Assembly: GCF_900168165.1 (NCBI RefSeq) | Contig: NZ_FUYV01000010.1 | Span: 90,328-154,327, forward strand | DNA length: 64,000 nt | From: Alkalitalea saponilacus | GTDB lineage: Bacteria; Bacteroidota; Bacteroidia; Bacteroidales; Marinilabiliaceae | Reading direction: 5' to 3' | Shown: in pieces, positions 18,266-26,096 of the stretch | Position numbering within the stretch: the stretch's first letter is position 1 | How the letters are laid out: the number at the start of each line of letters is the position of its first letter | Position numbers and translations under genes: made by a program | The notes under the pieces: model-generated | Database searches by the model: none | Seen by the model: the letters and a program-made list of their open reading frames with translations, nothing else | What the model was told of the DNA's origin: nothing

Positions 18266-19246
18266 TTAATCCGATGTTTTTTGTTTAATTTGATATTCAT
18301 TTCTGTCCGGTCGCATTCTGCTTACAAGTTCAGCAATAAACCCGGTCATGAACAGTTGTGTTCCCAGAATCATACAAGTAAGGCTGATGTAAAAGTAAGG
18401 ACTATCAGTCACTCTTGGTGCCTCCACGTTGAAATAAACAAACCAGAGTTTTCTTATCCCAAGCCAAAGAGCAGAGAAGAATCCCACCGTAAAAGTCAGT
18501 GTTCCAAGACTTCCGAACAGATGCATGGGCCGGTCGCCAAATTTTGAGATAAACATTACCGATAACAAATCCAGAAAACCCTTAATAAATCGCTCTATTC
18601 CAAATTTGGTAACTCCATATTTCCTCTCCCGGTGCATTACTACCTTTTCCCCAATTCTTGAAAAACCCGCTCTTTTAGCGAGTATAGGAATGTATCGATG
18701 CATTTCGCCATAAACTTCGATATTTTTAATCACGTTGCCATGGTATGCTTTGAGTCCGCAATTAAAATCATGCAGTTTAATGCCGGATACCATTCGCGCA
18801 GTGTAGTTAAATAATTTACTGGGGATGGTCTTTCCCAATGGATCGTAGCGCTTTTTCTTCCATCCGCTTACCAGCTGGTAATCATTCTCTTTTATTAATT
18901 TGTAGAGTTCGGGTATTTCATCTGGATTATCCTGAAGGTCGGCATCCATGGTGATTACCACTTCTCCGGCTGCTTCTCTGAAACCGCAGTTGAGTGCGGC
19001 CGATTTTCCATAGTTTCGACGAAAAGAGATGCCCTTTAGATGGCTGTAGTCTTTTGTCAACTCCTGAATGACCGCCCAAGAGCGATCACTGCTTCCATCA
19101 TCAATTAAAATAATTTCGAAGGCATCTACCAATGATTTACAAACGCGGTCTACCCATTCAACCAGCTCTGGCAATGACTCCTCCTCATTAAAAAGCGGAA
19201 CAACTACTGAAAGTTCTTTTGAAAATTTGATTTCGTTATTGTACAT
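18266..19246 (-). CDS. GT2 polyprenyl-phosphate glycosyltransferase (GtrB/ArnC-like)
   Basis: A 326-residue enzyme. The GT-A domain has VVVPLFNEEESLPELV, ILIDDGSSDRSW and the DxD-type DADLQDNPDEIPEL. A charged segment VVMHRERKYGVTKFG comes before two C-terminal transmembrane helices (about 238-260 and 280-303). The family transfers glucose, mannose or aminoarabinose from an NDP donor to undecaprenyl phosphate at the inner face of the membrane. It overlaps the DUF4199 gene by 11 bp, indicating translational coupling. Confidence 0.9.
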   Translation of the reverse strand: MYNNEIKFSKELSVVVPLFNEEESLPELVEWVDRVCKSLVDAFEIILIDDGSSDRSWAVIQELTKDYSHLKGISFRRNYGKSAALNCGFREAAGEVVITMDADLQDNPDEIPELYKLIKENDYQLVSGWKKKRYDPLGKTIPSKLFNYTARMVSGIKLHDFNCGLKAYHGNVIKNIEVYGEMHRYIPILAKRAGFSRIGEKVVMHRERKYGVTKFGIERFIKGFLDLLSVMFISKFGDRPMHLFGSLGTLTFTVGFFSALWLGIRKLWFVYFNVEAPRVTDSPYFYISLTCMILGTQLFMTGFIAELVSRMRPDRNEYQIKQKTSD

Positions 19247-19778
19247 CTTGCATTGCTTCTTGAAAAGGATCGCCCTTACGTTTTATAAAAATGGAGGTGA
19301 TTAAACCCACGATAAATCCTTTAAATATTCCATCAATGATTGAAGAAATGAAAAGAACCCACGGATTTGCATTCATTTCAAGGCTGTCGCGCATTTTTTC
19401 TACATAGGATTCGGAAAATCCTGTGGCAAGCATTGCCTCTTCGGAGTGTGCTATGAAAACATCTTTTAATCCCGGATCAAAAACCTGTAGCATTAAGAAA
19501 TAAAAGAAACCCGTAATGATTCCTGAGTACATTGAGATTCTCACTCCAAACCCCAGGCATTTTCCGTAACTGATGTGTCCACCCAAAACCTGATCACGAT
19601 ATTTTTGAGTAAATACCGAAATCAGCACAGCAAAAATAACCCAGTTGAGCATTAAAAAGGGAGAGACGAAAAGCCCGCCACCCAAATATATGATTATAAG
19701 CAAAGCAGTTTGCGCGGCTCCAAGTTTGGCTCCACTGGATAAAATGAATTGCGTTTTATTTAGTTTATTTTCAGTCAT
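19236..19778 (-). CDS. DUF4199 four-helix membrane protein
   Basis: A 180-residue protein with four hydrophobic segments (about 20-38, 42-60, 78-97 and 143-163) and a conserved short loop GGHISYGKCLGFGVRI. The DUF4199 family occurs next to GT2 genes in Bacteroidota (general knowledge) and its role is unknown; membrane modification together with the glycosyltransferase is plausible. First gene of the operon. Confidence 0.8.
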   Translation of the reverse strand: MTENKLNKTQFILSSGAKLGAAQTALLIIIYLGGGLFVSPFLMLNWVIFAVLISVFTQKYRDQVLGGHISYGKCLGFGVRISMYSGIITGFFYFLMLQVFDPGLKDVFIAHSEEAMLATGFSESYVEKMRDSLEMNANPWVLFISSIIDGIFKGFIVGLITSIFIKRKGDPFQEAMQDVQ

Positions 19779-20119
19779 AGGTAATTTAAAACGATGTTAT
19801 GATGAAATGCAATATTTGACCTTTCTAGTTTAATTACATTCGCTAAAATACACATTTAAGCCGATTATTTAATGTCATTGAAGTTACTTTTTAAAAAGCG
19901 ATTTCAGGGGAATTGATTTCTTAAACCCTGAAAACATTCAGTTCCTACTTCTTCTTTGATTCAAATAAGTGGGAATAAAAAGCATTGAGAAAACTTTTGC
20001 GAACTAATTCTCGGATTTTTGTCTAGCCAGGGATCGTTTTTTTGTCCCTATAAATTGTTGACTTCTCGTAACATCCGTTTAAGGGATGAAAAAAAGCGAA
20101 AAAAAAAGTGTCAAAGTCC
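19779..20119. other. AT-rich intergenic region
   Basis: No gene or clear element is seen between the DUF4199 start and the SRP RNA promoter. Confidence 0.5.
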
Positions 20120-20149
20120 TTGCCATAATAGTAATATTTTCTACTTTTG
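20120..20149 (+). promoter_or_regulatory. Bacteroidota-type promoter of the SRP RNA/tRNA operon
   Basis: TTG at 20120-20122 and TACTTTTG at 20142-20149 are 19 bp apart. This predicts initiation near 20154, at the foot of the SRP RNA stem. Confidence 0.8.
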
Positions 20150-20153
20150 TCGC

Positions 20154-20253
20154 CGGGTAAGTCCTGTACGACCAGCTCCTGCTGAACTCCCCCAGGGCCT
20201 GACGGCAGCAAGGGTAGGCGGTCGAAGCGGTGCGATGCAGGTAGCTTACCCAC
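20154..20253 (+). ncRNA. ffs: bacterial small signal recognition particle RNA (4.5S)
   Basis: The conserved SRP tip is present: CCCCAGGGCCTGACGGCAGC then AAGGGTAGGC, fitting the Ffh-binding symmetric and asymmetric loops. The 5' GGGTAAG (20155-20161) pairs with the 3' CTTACCC (20245-20251), closing a rod of about 97 nt as in small SRP RNAs. It guides Ffh-FtsY targeting of membrane proteins. There is no terminator between it and tRNA-Thr, which begins 4-5 nt later, so its 3' end must be made by processing. Confidence 0.93.
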
Positions 20254-20255
20254 CT

Positions 20256-20329
20256 GCCAATGTAGCTCAGTTGGCCAGAGCAGCTGATTTGTAATCAGCG
20301 GGTCGGGGGTTCGAATCCCTCCATTGGCT
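20256..20329 (+). tRNA. tRNA-Thr (TGT)
   Basis: The acceptor stem GCCAATG / CATTGGC, D arm TAGCTCAG, anticodon stem GCTGA/TCAGC with loop TTTGTAA (anticodon TGT) and T arm GGTTCGAATCC are all in place. CCA is not encoded. Confidence 0.96.
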
Positions 20330-20375
20330 CAGAAAATAACAAGACAATGGTTTTGTTTTAATTAAAAGATTGTTT

Positions 20376-20461
20376 GGGGGGATACCAAAGTGGCCAACTG
20401 GGGCAGACTGTAACTCTGTTGTCTTACGACTTCGGAGGTTCGAATCCTCCTCCCCCCACCA
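20376..20461 (+). tRNA. tRNA-Tyr (GTA)
   Basis: The acceptor stem GGGGGGA / TCCCCCC, anticodon loop CTGTAAC (GTA) and a long variable arm (about 20418-20432) mark a class II tRNA-Tyr. CCA is encoded at 20459-20461, unlike its two neighbours. Confidence 0.95.
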
Positions 20462-20466
20462 ACAAT

Positions 20467-20539
20467 GCGGGAATAGCTCAGTTGATAGAGCATTAGCCTT
20501 CCAAGCTAAGGGTCGCGGGTTTGAGTCCCGTTTCCCGCT
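20467..20539 (+). tRNA. tRNA-Gly (TCC)
   Basis: The acceptor stem GCGGGAA / TTCCCGC, anticodon stem TTAGC/GCTAA with loop CTTCCAA (anticodon TCC) and T arm GGGTTTGAGTCCC are all in place. Six nucleotides separate it from tRNA-Tyr. Confidence 0.95.
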
Positions 20540-20544
20540 CAATT

Positions 20545-20578
20545 AAAGCCTGATAGTTTTAACTATCAGGCTTTTTTT
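20545..20578 (+). terminator. rho-independent terminator of the ffs-tRNA operon
   Basis: The perfect stem AAAGCCTGATAGT / ACTATCAGGCTTT with loop TTTA is followed by seven T residues. It is the only terminator after the SRP RNA promoter. Confidence 0.92.
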
Positions 20579-21121
20579 GAATCAATCCTAAAAGTTTGGA
20601 GATTAGGGGATCACATCCTAAGTCTGGATCTAAGTATAGATTTTACAAAATCTATAGAGGAAGATCGGATCATATCAAAAAAATGGTTTTCGCCCATCTC
20701 TCTTATTCTTAATTAATTCTGTTAAAATGTCAATTTGTTATTGCCATTTCTATTTATCTCTTGTAAATTGAAAATATATATCAAATAGTTAAACAATTAT
20801 GAGGTGTTGTTTCTTTAACATACAAGGTGTCACTGTAAGTAATCAGATGCAAAAATACCTGATGTTTTAATGACTGATAGTTCTCTAGTGTTGCTTTTTA
20901 AATGGTGGAGATGGTGTTGATTTATAATCACGCATCTGTTTTTATTGCTTTAACTTCCGGAATGTTAAAATGTAAGGAGCTCTAATTATTAAAAATATTG
21001 AAAACATTTTTGATAGATACATATTTTTTCTATCTTAAATGTATGAACCGATTCCTTGAAGGTCAGGGCGAAGATATTTGGGTTTCAAACTGAAAGTAAG
21101 GATAACAAAAGAAGGAGAAAG
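20579..21121. other. AT-rich intergenic region with one palindrome
   Basis: No gene is seen. The one strong element is the 10-bp perfect stem TATAGATTTT / AAAATCTATA at 20635-20656. The leader of the next gene has a good ribosome-binding site just before 21122. Confidence 0.5.
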
Positions 21122-21715
21122 ATGAGGAATATAGACTTAAATATTTTTCAGGCAACCCATTCAAAACTGCATCCCGAAAAAGGTCGCATTCTGATTGCTG
21201 AACCTTTTTTGCAAGGTCCCTATTTTGCGCGTTCAATTATTCTCATAACCGAACACAGCGAGGAGGGGACTGTTGGATTTGTTATCAATAAATCTACAGA
21301 TGTATATCCCGATGAGGTCATTGACGATCTGTTTAATTTCAGCGGCGAGTTGTTTATAGGAGGCCCTGTTTCCTCAAATACACTGCATTATCTTCACACT
21401 TTGGGAGATCTTGTACCGGGTTCCATAAAAATTACCCCTTCCATATATTGGGGAGGTGATTTTGAGCAAATTAAAAAGTTAATTAATAAGGGAATGGCCA
21501 CAAACGAGTCGGTGAGGTTTTTTGCCGGCTATTCAGGATGGTCTCCCGGACAACTTGAGCATGAAATTTCGGAGAAGTCATGGATTGTATCTACTCTGGA
21601 AGACAAGCAAATTATGGTGTCCGATACGTCCAATATCTGGAAAGAAACTATGGAAAACCTGGGTGATGTTTACCGCACCTGGTCCAATTTTCCTTCCAAT
21701 CCTGCTTTTAACTAA
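21122..21715 (+). CDS. YqgE/AlgH family protein
   Basis: A 197-residue protein beginning MRNIDLNIF at 21122. This start has an AAGGAG 8-9 nt upstream and fits the family length; the ATG at 21056 would add 22 basic residues. Family motifs are GRILIAEPFLQGPYFARSIIL, GTVGFVINK, LFIGGPVSSNTLHYLHTL and FFAGYSGWSPGQLEHE. The family is widespread with no settled biochemical role. It ends flush with the convergent aminotransferase gene (no gap), an arrangement seen repeatedly in Bacteroidota. Confidence 0.92.
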   Translation: MRNIDLNIFQATHSKLHPEKGRILIAEPFLQGPYFARSIILITEHSEEGTVGFVINKSTDVYPDEVIDDLFNFSGELFIGGPVSSNTLHYLHTLGDLVPGSIKITPSIYWGGDFEQIKKLINKGMATNESVRFFAGYSGWSPGQLEHEISEKSWIVSTLEDKQIMVSDTSNIWKETMENLGDVYRTWSNFPSNPAFN

Positions 21716-22570
21716 TCATTTGAGATTCCCTGAAATGCTTTTGTAGAGTAGTAGAGCTGTTCTTGTGTAGTAACGTCGCTCTCTGAATCCTGCAACCCAC
21801 CTTATCCCGTTAATCGAATTGGTGAGAAACAGTTCATCGGCATCCAAGAGTTCATCCTCTGTGGCTCCTGTTGTCTGAATGGACTTTATTTTGTTGGCCT
21901 CTGCCGCATCCAGAACTTGTTTCCTGAAAATTCCTTCCACGCAACCCGATGATATTAACGGCGTGAAAAGCACCCCATTTTTCACCCAAAAAAGATTGGA
22001 ACTGATGGATTCAATGATTTTCCCGCTTCCATTGATGATGAGCGAATCGTCAGTCCCTTTCTCTTTGTTGTAAATGCCTGCCAGAATATAAACATGGCAC
22101 CCAATGGTTTTAAACGCGGAAACAGGGGAGGGGAGTTTTGGAAAATCCCTGTACAGATCAATAAAAATCCCCTTTTCGGCGAATTGATACCCGGTTTGCT
22201 TCATGTCTGCAGCCTCAATTATCCATGATGCTGTAAGGTTTTCCGGCGTGTATAACCCACCGTCTTTTCTGAAAACTGTAATTCGTATGCGGCTGTCGTA
22301 AAACAACCTGTTTTTTACCACCAGGTTTTGGATGGAAGACTTTAATTCTGATGATGATGGAAAGCCTTTCAGCGAGAATTTCAGCACGCTCATGGCCTGA
22401 ATTAATCGGCTGTAGTGATGGCTCCAAAACAGTGGTTCTCCTTTTTGAAACCGTACGGTTTCAAAAAGTCCGTCTCCATATCGAAATGCACGATTTTGTG
22501 AAGTAAACAGTGGTGTATCCAATAATTGAAGAACACCATTCACCACCAGATATTTTTTTTCTGCTTTCAT
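21716..22570 (-). CDS. class IV aminotransferase (aminodeoxychorismate lyase/branched-chain type)
   Basis: A 284-residue PLP enzyme of fold type IV. Visible motifs are RAFRYGDGLFETVR, the PLP Lys in SAFKTIGCHVY, IIESISSNLFW and TNSINGIRWV. The short length and the FETVR motif favour a PabC-like lyase over IlvE, but substrate specificity cannot be decided. It is followed directly on the same strand, 8 bp away, by the rhomboid gene's stop, so it is not at an operon end; its own start follows the rhomboid gene in a probable holA-rhomboid-aminotransferase unit. Confidence 0.85.
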   Translation of the reverse strand: MKAEKKYLVVNGVLQLLDTPLFTSQNRAFRYGDGLFETVRFQKGEPLFWSHHYSRLIQAMSVLKFSLKGFPSSSELKSSIQNLVVKNRLFYDSRIRITVFRKDGGLYTPENLTASWIIEAADMKQTGYQFAEKGIFIDLYRDFPKLPSPVSAFKTIGCHVYILAGIYNKEKGTDDSLIINGSGKIIESISSNLFWVKNGVLFTPLISSGCVEGIFRKQVLDAAEANKIKSIQTTGATEDELLDADELFLTNSINGIRWVAGFRERRYYTRTALLLYKSISGNLK

Positions 22571-22578
22571 TTACAAGA

Positions 22579-23196
22579 TTACCTAAAAGAGGTCAACTGC
22601 TCAATAAAGTGGAGAAACAGTTTTGGCTCGTAGAACAGTGGGAATATAAAACCGTACACGGCTCCCCAAAAGTGAGCATCATGTCCAATGTTATCTACCT
22701 GTTTTCTGGCCATGTGCGCAGAGTACCAAAGGTACAGCACGCCAAAAATAATGCCTGGAATTCTGATGAATCCAAACAGATAAACCGGATTGTAGGGGTC
22801 GAAAAATATGGCGGCAAAAACGATGGCCGAAACGGCTCCCGAAGCTCCTACAGCATTGTAATTTGGGTTGTCTTTATGCTTAATCAGCGAGTAGAAACTG
22901 GAAAATGCCAGTGCCGAAAAGAACAGTATCAAAAACCGGACTTCAGTCATTCCCGGGAGAAAATGGTCAAAGTAGAACAGAACAGCTGTTCCAAATGACC
23001 AAAGCACGAACATATTGATGAACAGATGAATCCAGTCACCATGCAGAAAACCGTGAGAAAATAGTCGCAGATACTGTTTGCGGTGTACAATGCTCCACGC
23101 ATTAAACTGGAATCTCGACATTAATTCAGGCCTGTTAAAAGCCAGAAAACTGACAATACAAATTACAACAATTAGAATGATATGAACTGAAAGCAT
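22579..23196 (-). CDS. rhomboid-family intramembrane serine protease
   Basis: A 205-residue membrane protein with six hydrophobic segments. The catalytic Ser is in VGASGAVSAIVFA and the catalytic His in NIGHDAHFWGAVYGF; the loop-1 region has RLFSHGFLHGDWIHLFINMF with the oxyanion His/Asn. It cleaves transmembrane substrates within the inner membrane. Its start overlaps the holA stop by 1 bp. Confidence 0.9.
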   Translation of the reverse strand: MLSVHIILIVVICIVSFLAFNRPELMSRFQFNAWSIVHRKQYLRLFSHGFLHGDWIHLFINMFVLWSFGTAVLFYFDHFLPGMTEVRFLILFFSALAFSSFYSLIKHKDNPNYNAVGASGAVSAIVFAAIFFDPYNPVYLFGFIRIPGIIFGVLYLWYSAHMARKQVDNIGHDAHFWGAVYGFIFPLFYEPKLFLHFIEQLTSFR

Positions 23197-24203
23197 TAAT
23201 GTAATATTTTATAAATCATTTCCTTTAATAAATCTTCATGCGAGGTGTTGGTGTTGCCAAATCCCTTTGATTTCATGTCATATTCCCTTAATATGGAGAT
23301 GATTTGTGCCACTTTTACACCGGAATAGTTTCTGGCTCCGTTTTGGTAGTCGGTTACGAAAAACGGGTTGATCTTCAGCTCCGAAGCCACCACCTGTTTG
23401 CTTTTGTCCTTAAGATAATGATAGGCCAGAAGTTTCTGGAAATAGTTGAAAAGGATGGCGGTAATGGCCGGAACCGGATAGTCTTTAGGGTTGGCTCCAA
23501 AGGCTTTGATGATGCGATTGGCTCTGGAAACATCTTTAGAAATAATGGCTTTTTGAAGCTCAAAAGGGTTATACTCTTTACTGATGCCGATGTTTTTGGC
23601 CACATGGTCGGAGGTGATGTGGGTATTTCCCGGCCCCATGGCCACGATGAGCTTATCGGCAGCTTGAACAACCTTCTCCAGTTCCAGCCCCAAAAATTCG
23701 ATGAGCATAACCGAAGCTTTCGGTTCAATGGTAAGTCCCCGCTCCTTCAGATAGCTGTTAACCCATTGTCCCATTTGATTGTCGTAAAGCTTAGCCGATT
23801 CAAATACCACTATGGACTTGTTTTTCTTAATGGCCGCAGCAAGTTTAGAGCGGCCGTCAAGCTTTTTGTACTTATAGTTTAGAACCAGCACTGTTGAGCT
23901 TAAAGGTGCTTTTACATAGCTTTCCAGGGTGTCAATTTTATCAAGATGCTGAGCCTCCCGCACGATGATAACCTGACGGGGTGAACCCATGGGGAATCGC
24001 CTTGCAGTGTGTATGAGGTTAACTACATCCGTGTCTTTCCCGTAAACTACGGTTTCATTAAAAGCCTTTTCTTCCTCTTTTAATGCGTGTTTTTGAATGG
24101 TTTCCGATATTTTGTCAATAAAGAAAGGCTCTTCTCCATGCAAAAGATACATCGGTGCAAAATCCTCGTTCTTTATTTTGTTGATTAATTCTTCAAACTT
24201 CAT
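23196..24203 (-). CDS. holA: DNA polymerase III subunit delta
   Basis: A 335-residue protein with the delta N-terminal signature APMYLLHGEEPFFIDKISE, the degenerate P-loop-like region and the clamp-opening segment of HolA. Further features are VLNYKYKKLDGRSKLAA and the C-terminal helical collar KINPFFVTDYQNGARNY. It opens the beta clamp in the clamp loader. It is the first gene of the holA-rhomboid-aminotransferase unit and is divergent from the HsdR-N protein gene, with the AMP nucleosidase gene between them. Confidence 0.92.
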   Translation of the reverse strand: MKFEELINKIKNEDFAPMYLLHGEEPFFIDKISETIQKHALKEEEKAFNETVVYGKDTDVVNLIHTARRFPMGSPRQVIIVREAQHLDKIDTLESYVKAPLSSTVLVLNYKYKKLDGRSKLAAAIKKNKSIVVFESAKLYDNQMGQWVNSYLKERGLTIEPKASVMLIEFLGLELEKVVQAADKLIVAMGPGNTHITSDHVAKNIGISKEYNPFELQKAIISKDVSRANRIIKAFGANPKDYPVPAITAILFNYFQKLLAYHYLKDKSKQVVASELKINPFFVTDYQNGARNYSGVKVAQIISILREYDMKSKGFGNTNTSHEDLLKEMIYKILH

Positions 24204-24230
24204 AAGATGTTATATGCGGTGTCTGCCGTT

Positions 24231-25007
24231 TTAACTGTCAAACTTCAGATGTTTTACCGATCTCCCGTTATTGATGATTTCCTGAAGAGCTTCAACTCCG
24301 ATTTTTATGTGGTCATCTACAAAATCGCGCGTTACCATTTGGTCACTTTCAGCGGTTTTAATTCCTGTTGAGATCATCGGCTGATCGGATACCAGCAACA
24401 AAGCTCCGGAAGGAATGGAATTAGCAAAACCTACAGTAAAAATGGTGGCAGTTTCCATGTCAATGGCTAATGCCCGCGTTTTTGTTAGATACTTCTTAAA
24501 ACGCTGGTCGTATTCCCACACTCTTTTGTTGGTGGTGAATACAGTTCCGGTGAAGTAATCCCGTCCTTTATCGCGGATGGCTGAAGATACTGCTCTTTGA
24601 AGACTAAACGCCGGTAGAGCAGGAACTTCCGGTGGCAGATAATCATCAGATGTACCATCGCTGCGTATGGCAGCGATTGGGAGAATCAGATCTCCTAATT
24701 TGTTTATATTTTTAAGCCCTCCGCATTTTCCTAAAAAAAGTACTGCTTTGGGATCAATGGCACTCAACAGATCCATGATGGTTGCAGCATTGGGACTTCC
24801 CATTCCAAAATTAATGATGGTTATGCCATTGGCACTGGCGTTTGGCATGTTATGGCCTTCTCCGAGAATGGGAACATCATACCATTTGGAGAAACGTTCA
24901 ACATAGTTCGAGAAGTTTGTTAGTAAAATATAGTCGGTAAACTGATCCAGCGGCCTTCCGGTATAACGGGGAAGCCAATTATCCACAATTTCTTTTTTTG
25001 TTCTCAT
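24231..25007 (-). CDS. amn: AMP nucleosidase (short form)
   Basis: A 258-residue protein starting MRTKKEIVDNWLPRYTGRPL at 25007; a longer frame to 25118 would run into the divergent neighbour. Phosphorylase-fold motifs are INFGMGSPNAATIMDLLSAI, VLFLGKCGGL and AIDMETATIFTVGF, with the catalytic Asp in LLVSDQPM. This matches the Bacteroidota-type AMP nucleosidase that lacks the N-terminal regulatory domain of E. coli Amn. It hydrolyses AMP to adenine and ribose-5-phosphate. Confidence 0.88.
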   Translation of the reverse strand: MRTKKEIVDNWLPRYTGRPLDQFTDYILLTNFSNYVERFSKWYDVPILGEGHNMPNASANGITIINFGMGSPNAATIMDLLSAIDPKAVLFLGKCGGLKNINKLGDLILPIAAIRSDGTSDDYLPPEVPALPAFSLQRAVSSAIRDKGRDYFTGTVFTTNKRVWEYDQRFKKYLTKTRALAIDMETATIFTVGFANSIPSGALLLVSDQPMISTGIKTAESDQMVTRDFVDDHIKIGVEALQEIINNGRSVKHLKFDS

Positions 25008-25112
25008 ATATTTTCGTTTTTTCGAAACTCCTTTTGCAAAACTGCCGTTTTGTGAGCACACTAAGATAAAGGATTTTGCTGATTTTATTGTAATTTTGAG
25101 GAAATTTGAAAC

Positions 25113-25568
25113 ATGCAAAAATTAAATCTTCCACCCATTGAGGCCAAAATTACTTTAGAAGGTAACCGTCAACGGATTTTCGATATCATCCGCAAAAAAT
25201 ATGTGGCTTTGACCCCAGAGGAATGGGTCCGTCAACATTTTGTTCACTACCTTTTAAGCCTGGAGTACAGTGCCTCATTAATGGCTGTGGAAAAATTGGT
25301 GGTGGTAAATGAATTAAAGCAGCGTGCAGACGTTGTTGTTTACAACAAGAAACGAGCTCCTGTGATGATTGTTGAATGCAAATCACCTACAGTTCCTTTA
25401 ACCAACGATACATTGGCACAAGCGGCACGTTATAACATCCGGCTTGGCGTTTCTTTTCTGGTTATCACCAATGGGTTAAATCATTACTGCATCAAGATTA
25501 ACCGTGAAACCGGGAAAGCTGAAGTGATGAATGCTTTACCGACAATTGATGAGGTTGAAAATGGTTGA
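25113..25568 (+). CDS. stand-alone HsdR-N-type PD-(D/E)xK nuclease-fold protein
   Basis: A 151-residue protein that is only the N-terminal nuclease domain of type I restriction subunit R (HSDR_N_2 family). The catalytic pattern is intact: R-A-D-V-V-V, then MIVECKSP (Asp ... Glu-x-Lys). No helicase domain and no hsdM or hsdS is nearby, so it is not a restriction system. The family is a conserved neighbour of holA in Bacteroidota (general knowledge). A TAATTTTG element at 25091-25098 lies 15 bp before the ATG. A role in replication-linked DNA processing is inference. Confidence 0.8.
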   Translation: MQKLNLPPIEAKITLEGNRQRIFDIIRKKYVALTPEEWVRQHFVHYLLSLEYSASLMAVEKLVVVNELKQRADVVVYNKKRAPVMIVECKSPTVPLTNDTLAQAARYNIRLGVSFLVITNGLNHYCIKINRETGKAEVMNALPTIDEVENG

Positions 25569-26096
25569 TTAATTCCCTCCCTTTATCAACTGAAAAAGAG
25601 CCTCATCTTCCCAGCCTTTCAGGGTTTTTAACCACTCTTTTCTGATGCCAATTTTTTGAAATCCGTTTTTGGTAAAAAGTTCAATGCTTGCTTGGTTGGT
25701 TACAGCAATATTGCAGTACAGCTGGTGTATTCCCAAATGGTTGAAGCAGTAATCAATAAATAGATTCAGGCTGCTTGAGGCATAACCTTTCCCTCTGTAT
25801 GATTGATGAATCATAATCCCAACTCCGGCACGGTTATGATAGGGGTCGAAATCGAAGAGATCAATCATTCCAATGGTTGATCTGTTTTGCGCAGCCAAAT
25901 CTATCATTAATCTGAGCTGCTTGGTCTGGTACAGATCCAAAGAACTGGATTCAATGTATTTTTTTAATTGATATTTACTAAACGGGACAAGCGTGTTTCC
26001 TGCCTGCCATATTTCCATGTTGTTTTCCCACTGATAGAGAATATCAATGTCTTGGGGTTCAACAGCACGTAAGATTAACACATCGTTTTTAATCAT
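25569..26096 (-). CDS. GNAT N-acetyltransferase (SpeG/RimJ-like)
   Basis: A 175-residue acetyltransferase with the acetyl-CoA loop GVGIMIHQSYRGKGYASSSL and a following helix-strand YCNIAVTNQASIELFTKNGF typical of the family. The N-terminal half has LRAVEPQDIDILYQWENN. The acceptor substrate is unknown. It overlaps the upstream PD40 protein gene by 8 bp, suggesting joint translation, though the functions look unrelated. It converges on the HsdR-N gene with no gap. Confidence 0.87.
   Translation of the reverse strand: MIKNDVLILRAVEPQDIDILYQWENNMEIWQAGNTLVPFSKYQLKKYIESSSLDLYQTKQLRLMIDLAAQNRSTIGMIDLFDFDPYHNRAGVGIMIHQSYRGKGYASSSLNLFIDYCFNHLGIHQLYCNIAVTNQASIELFTKNGFQKIGIRKEWLKTLKGWEDEALFQLIKGGN

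Noticed and set aside
20019..20294. 91-codon frame covering the SRP RNA
   Set aside because: It spans the SRP RNA and the first bases of tRNA-Thr; the RNA calls are far stronger.
20267..20542. 91-codon minus-strand frame over three tRNAs
   Set aside because: It is just the antisense of tRNA-Thr, Tyr and Gly.
25113..25568. Type I restriction-modification system
   Set aside because: Only the nuclease domain is present; no helicase, methylase or specificity gene is near.
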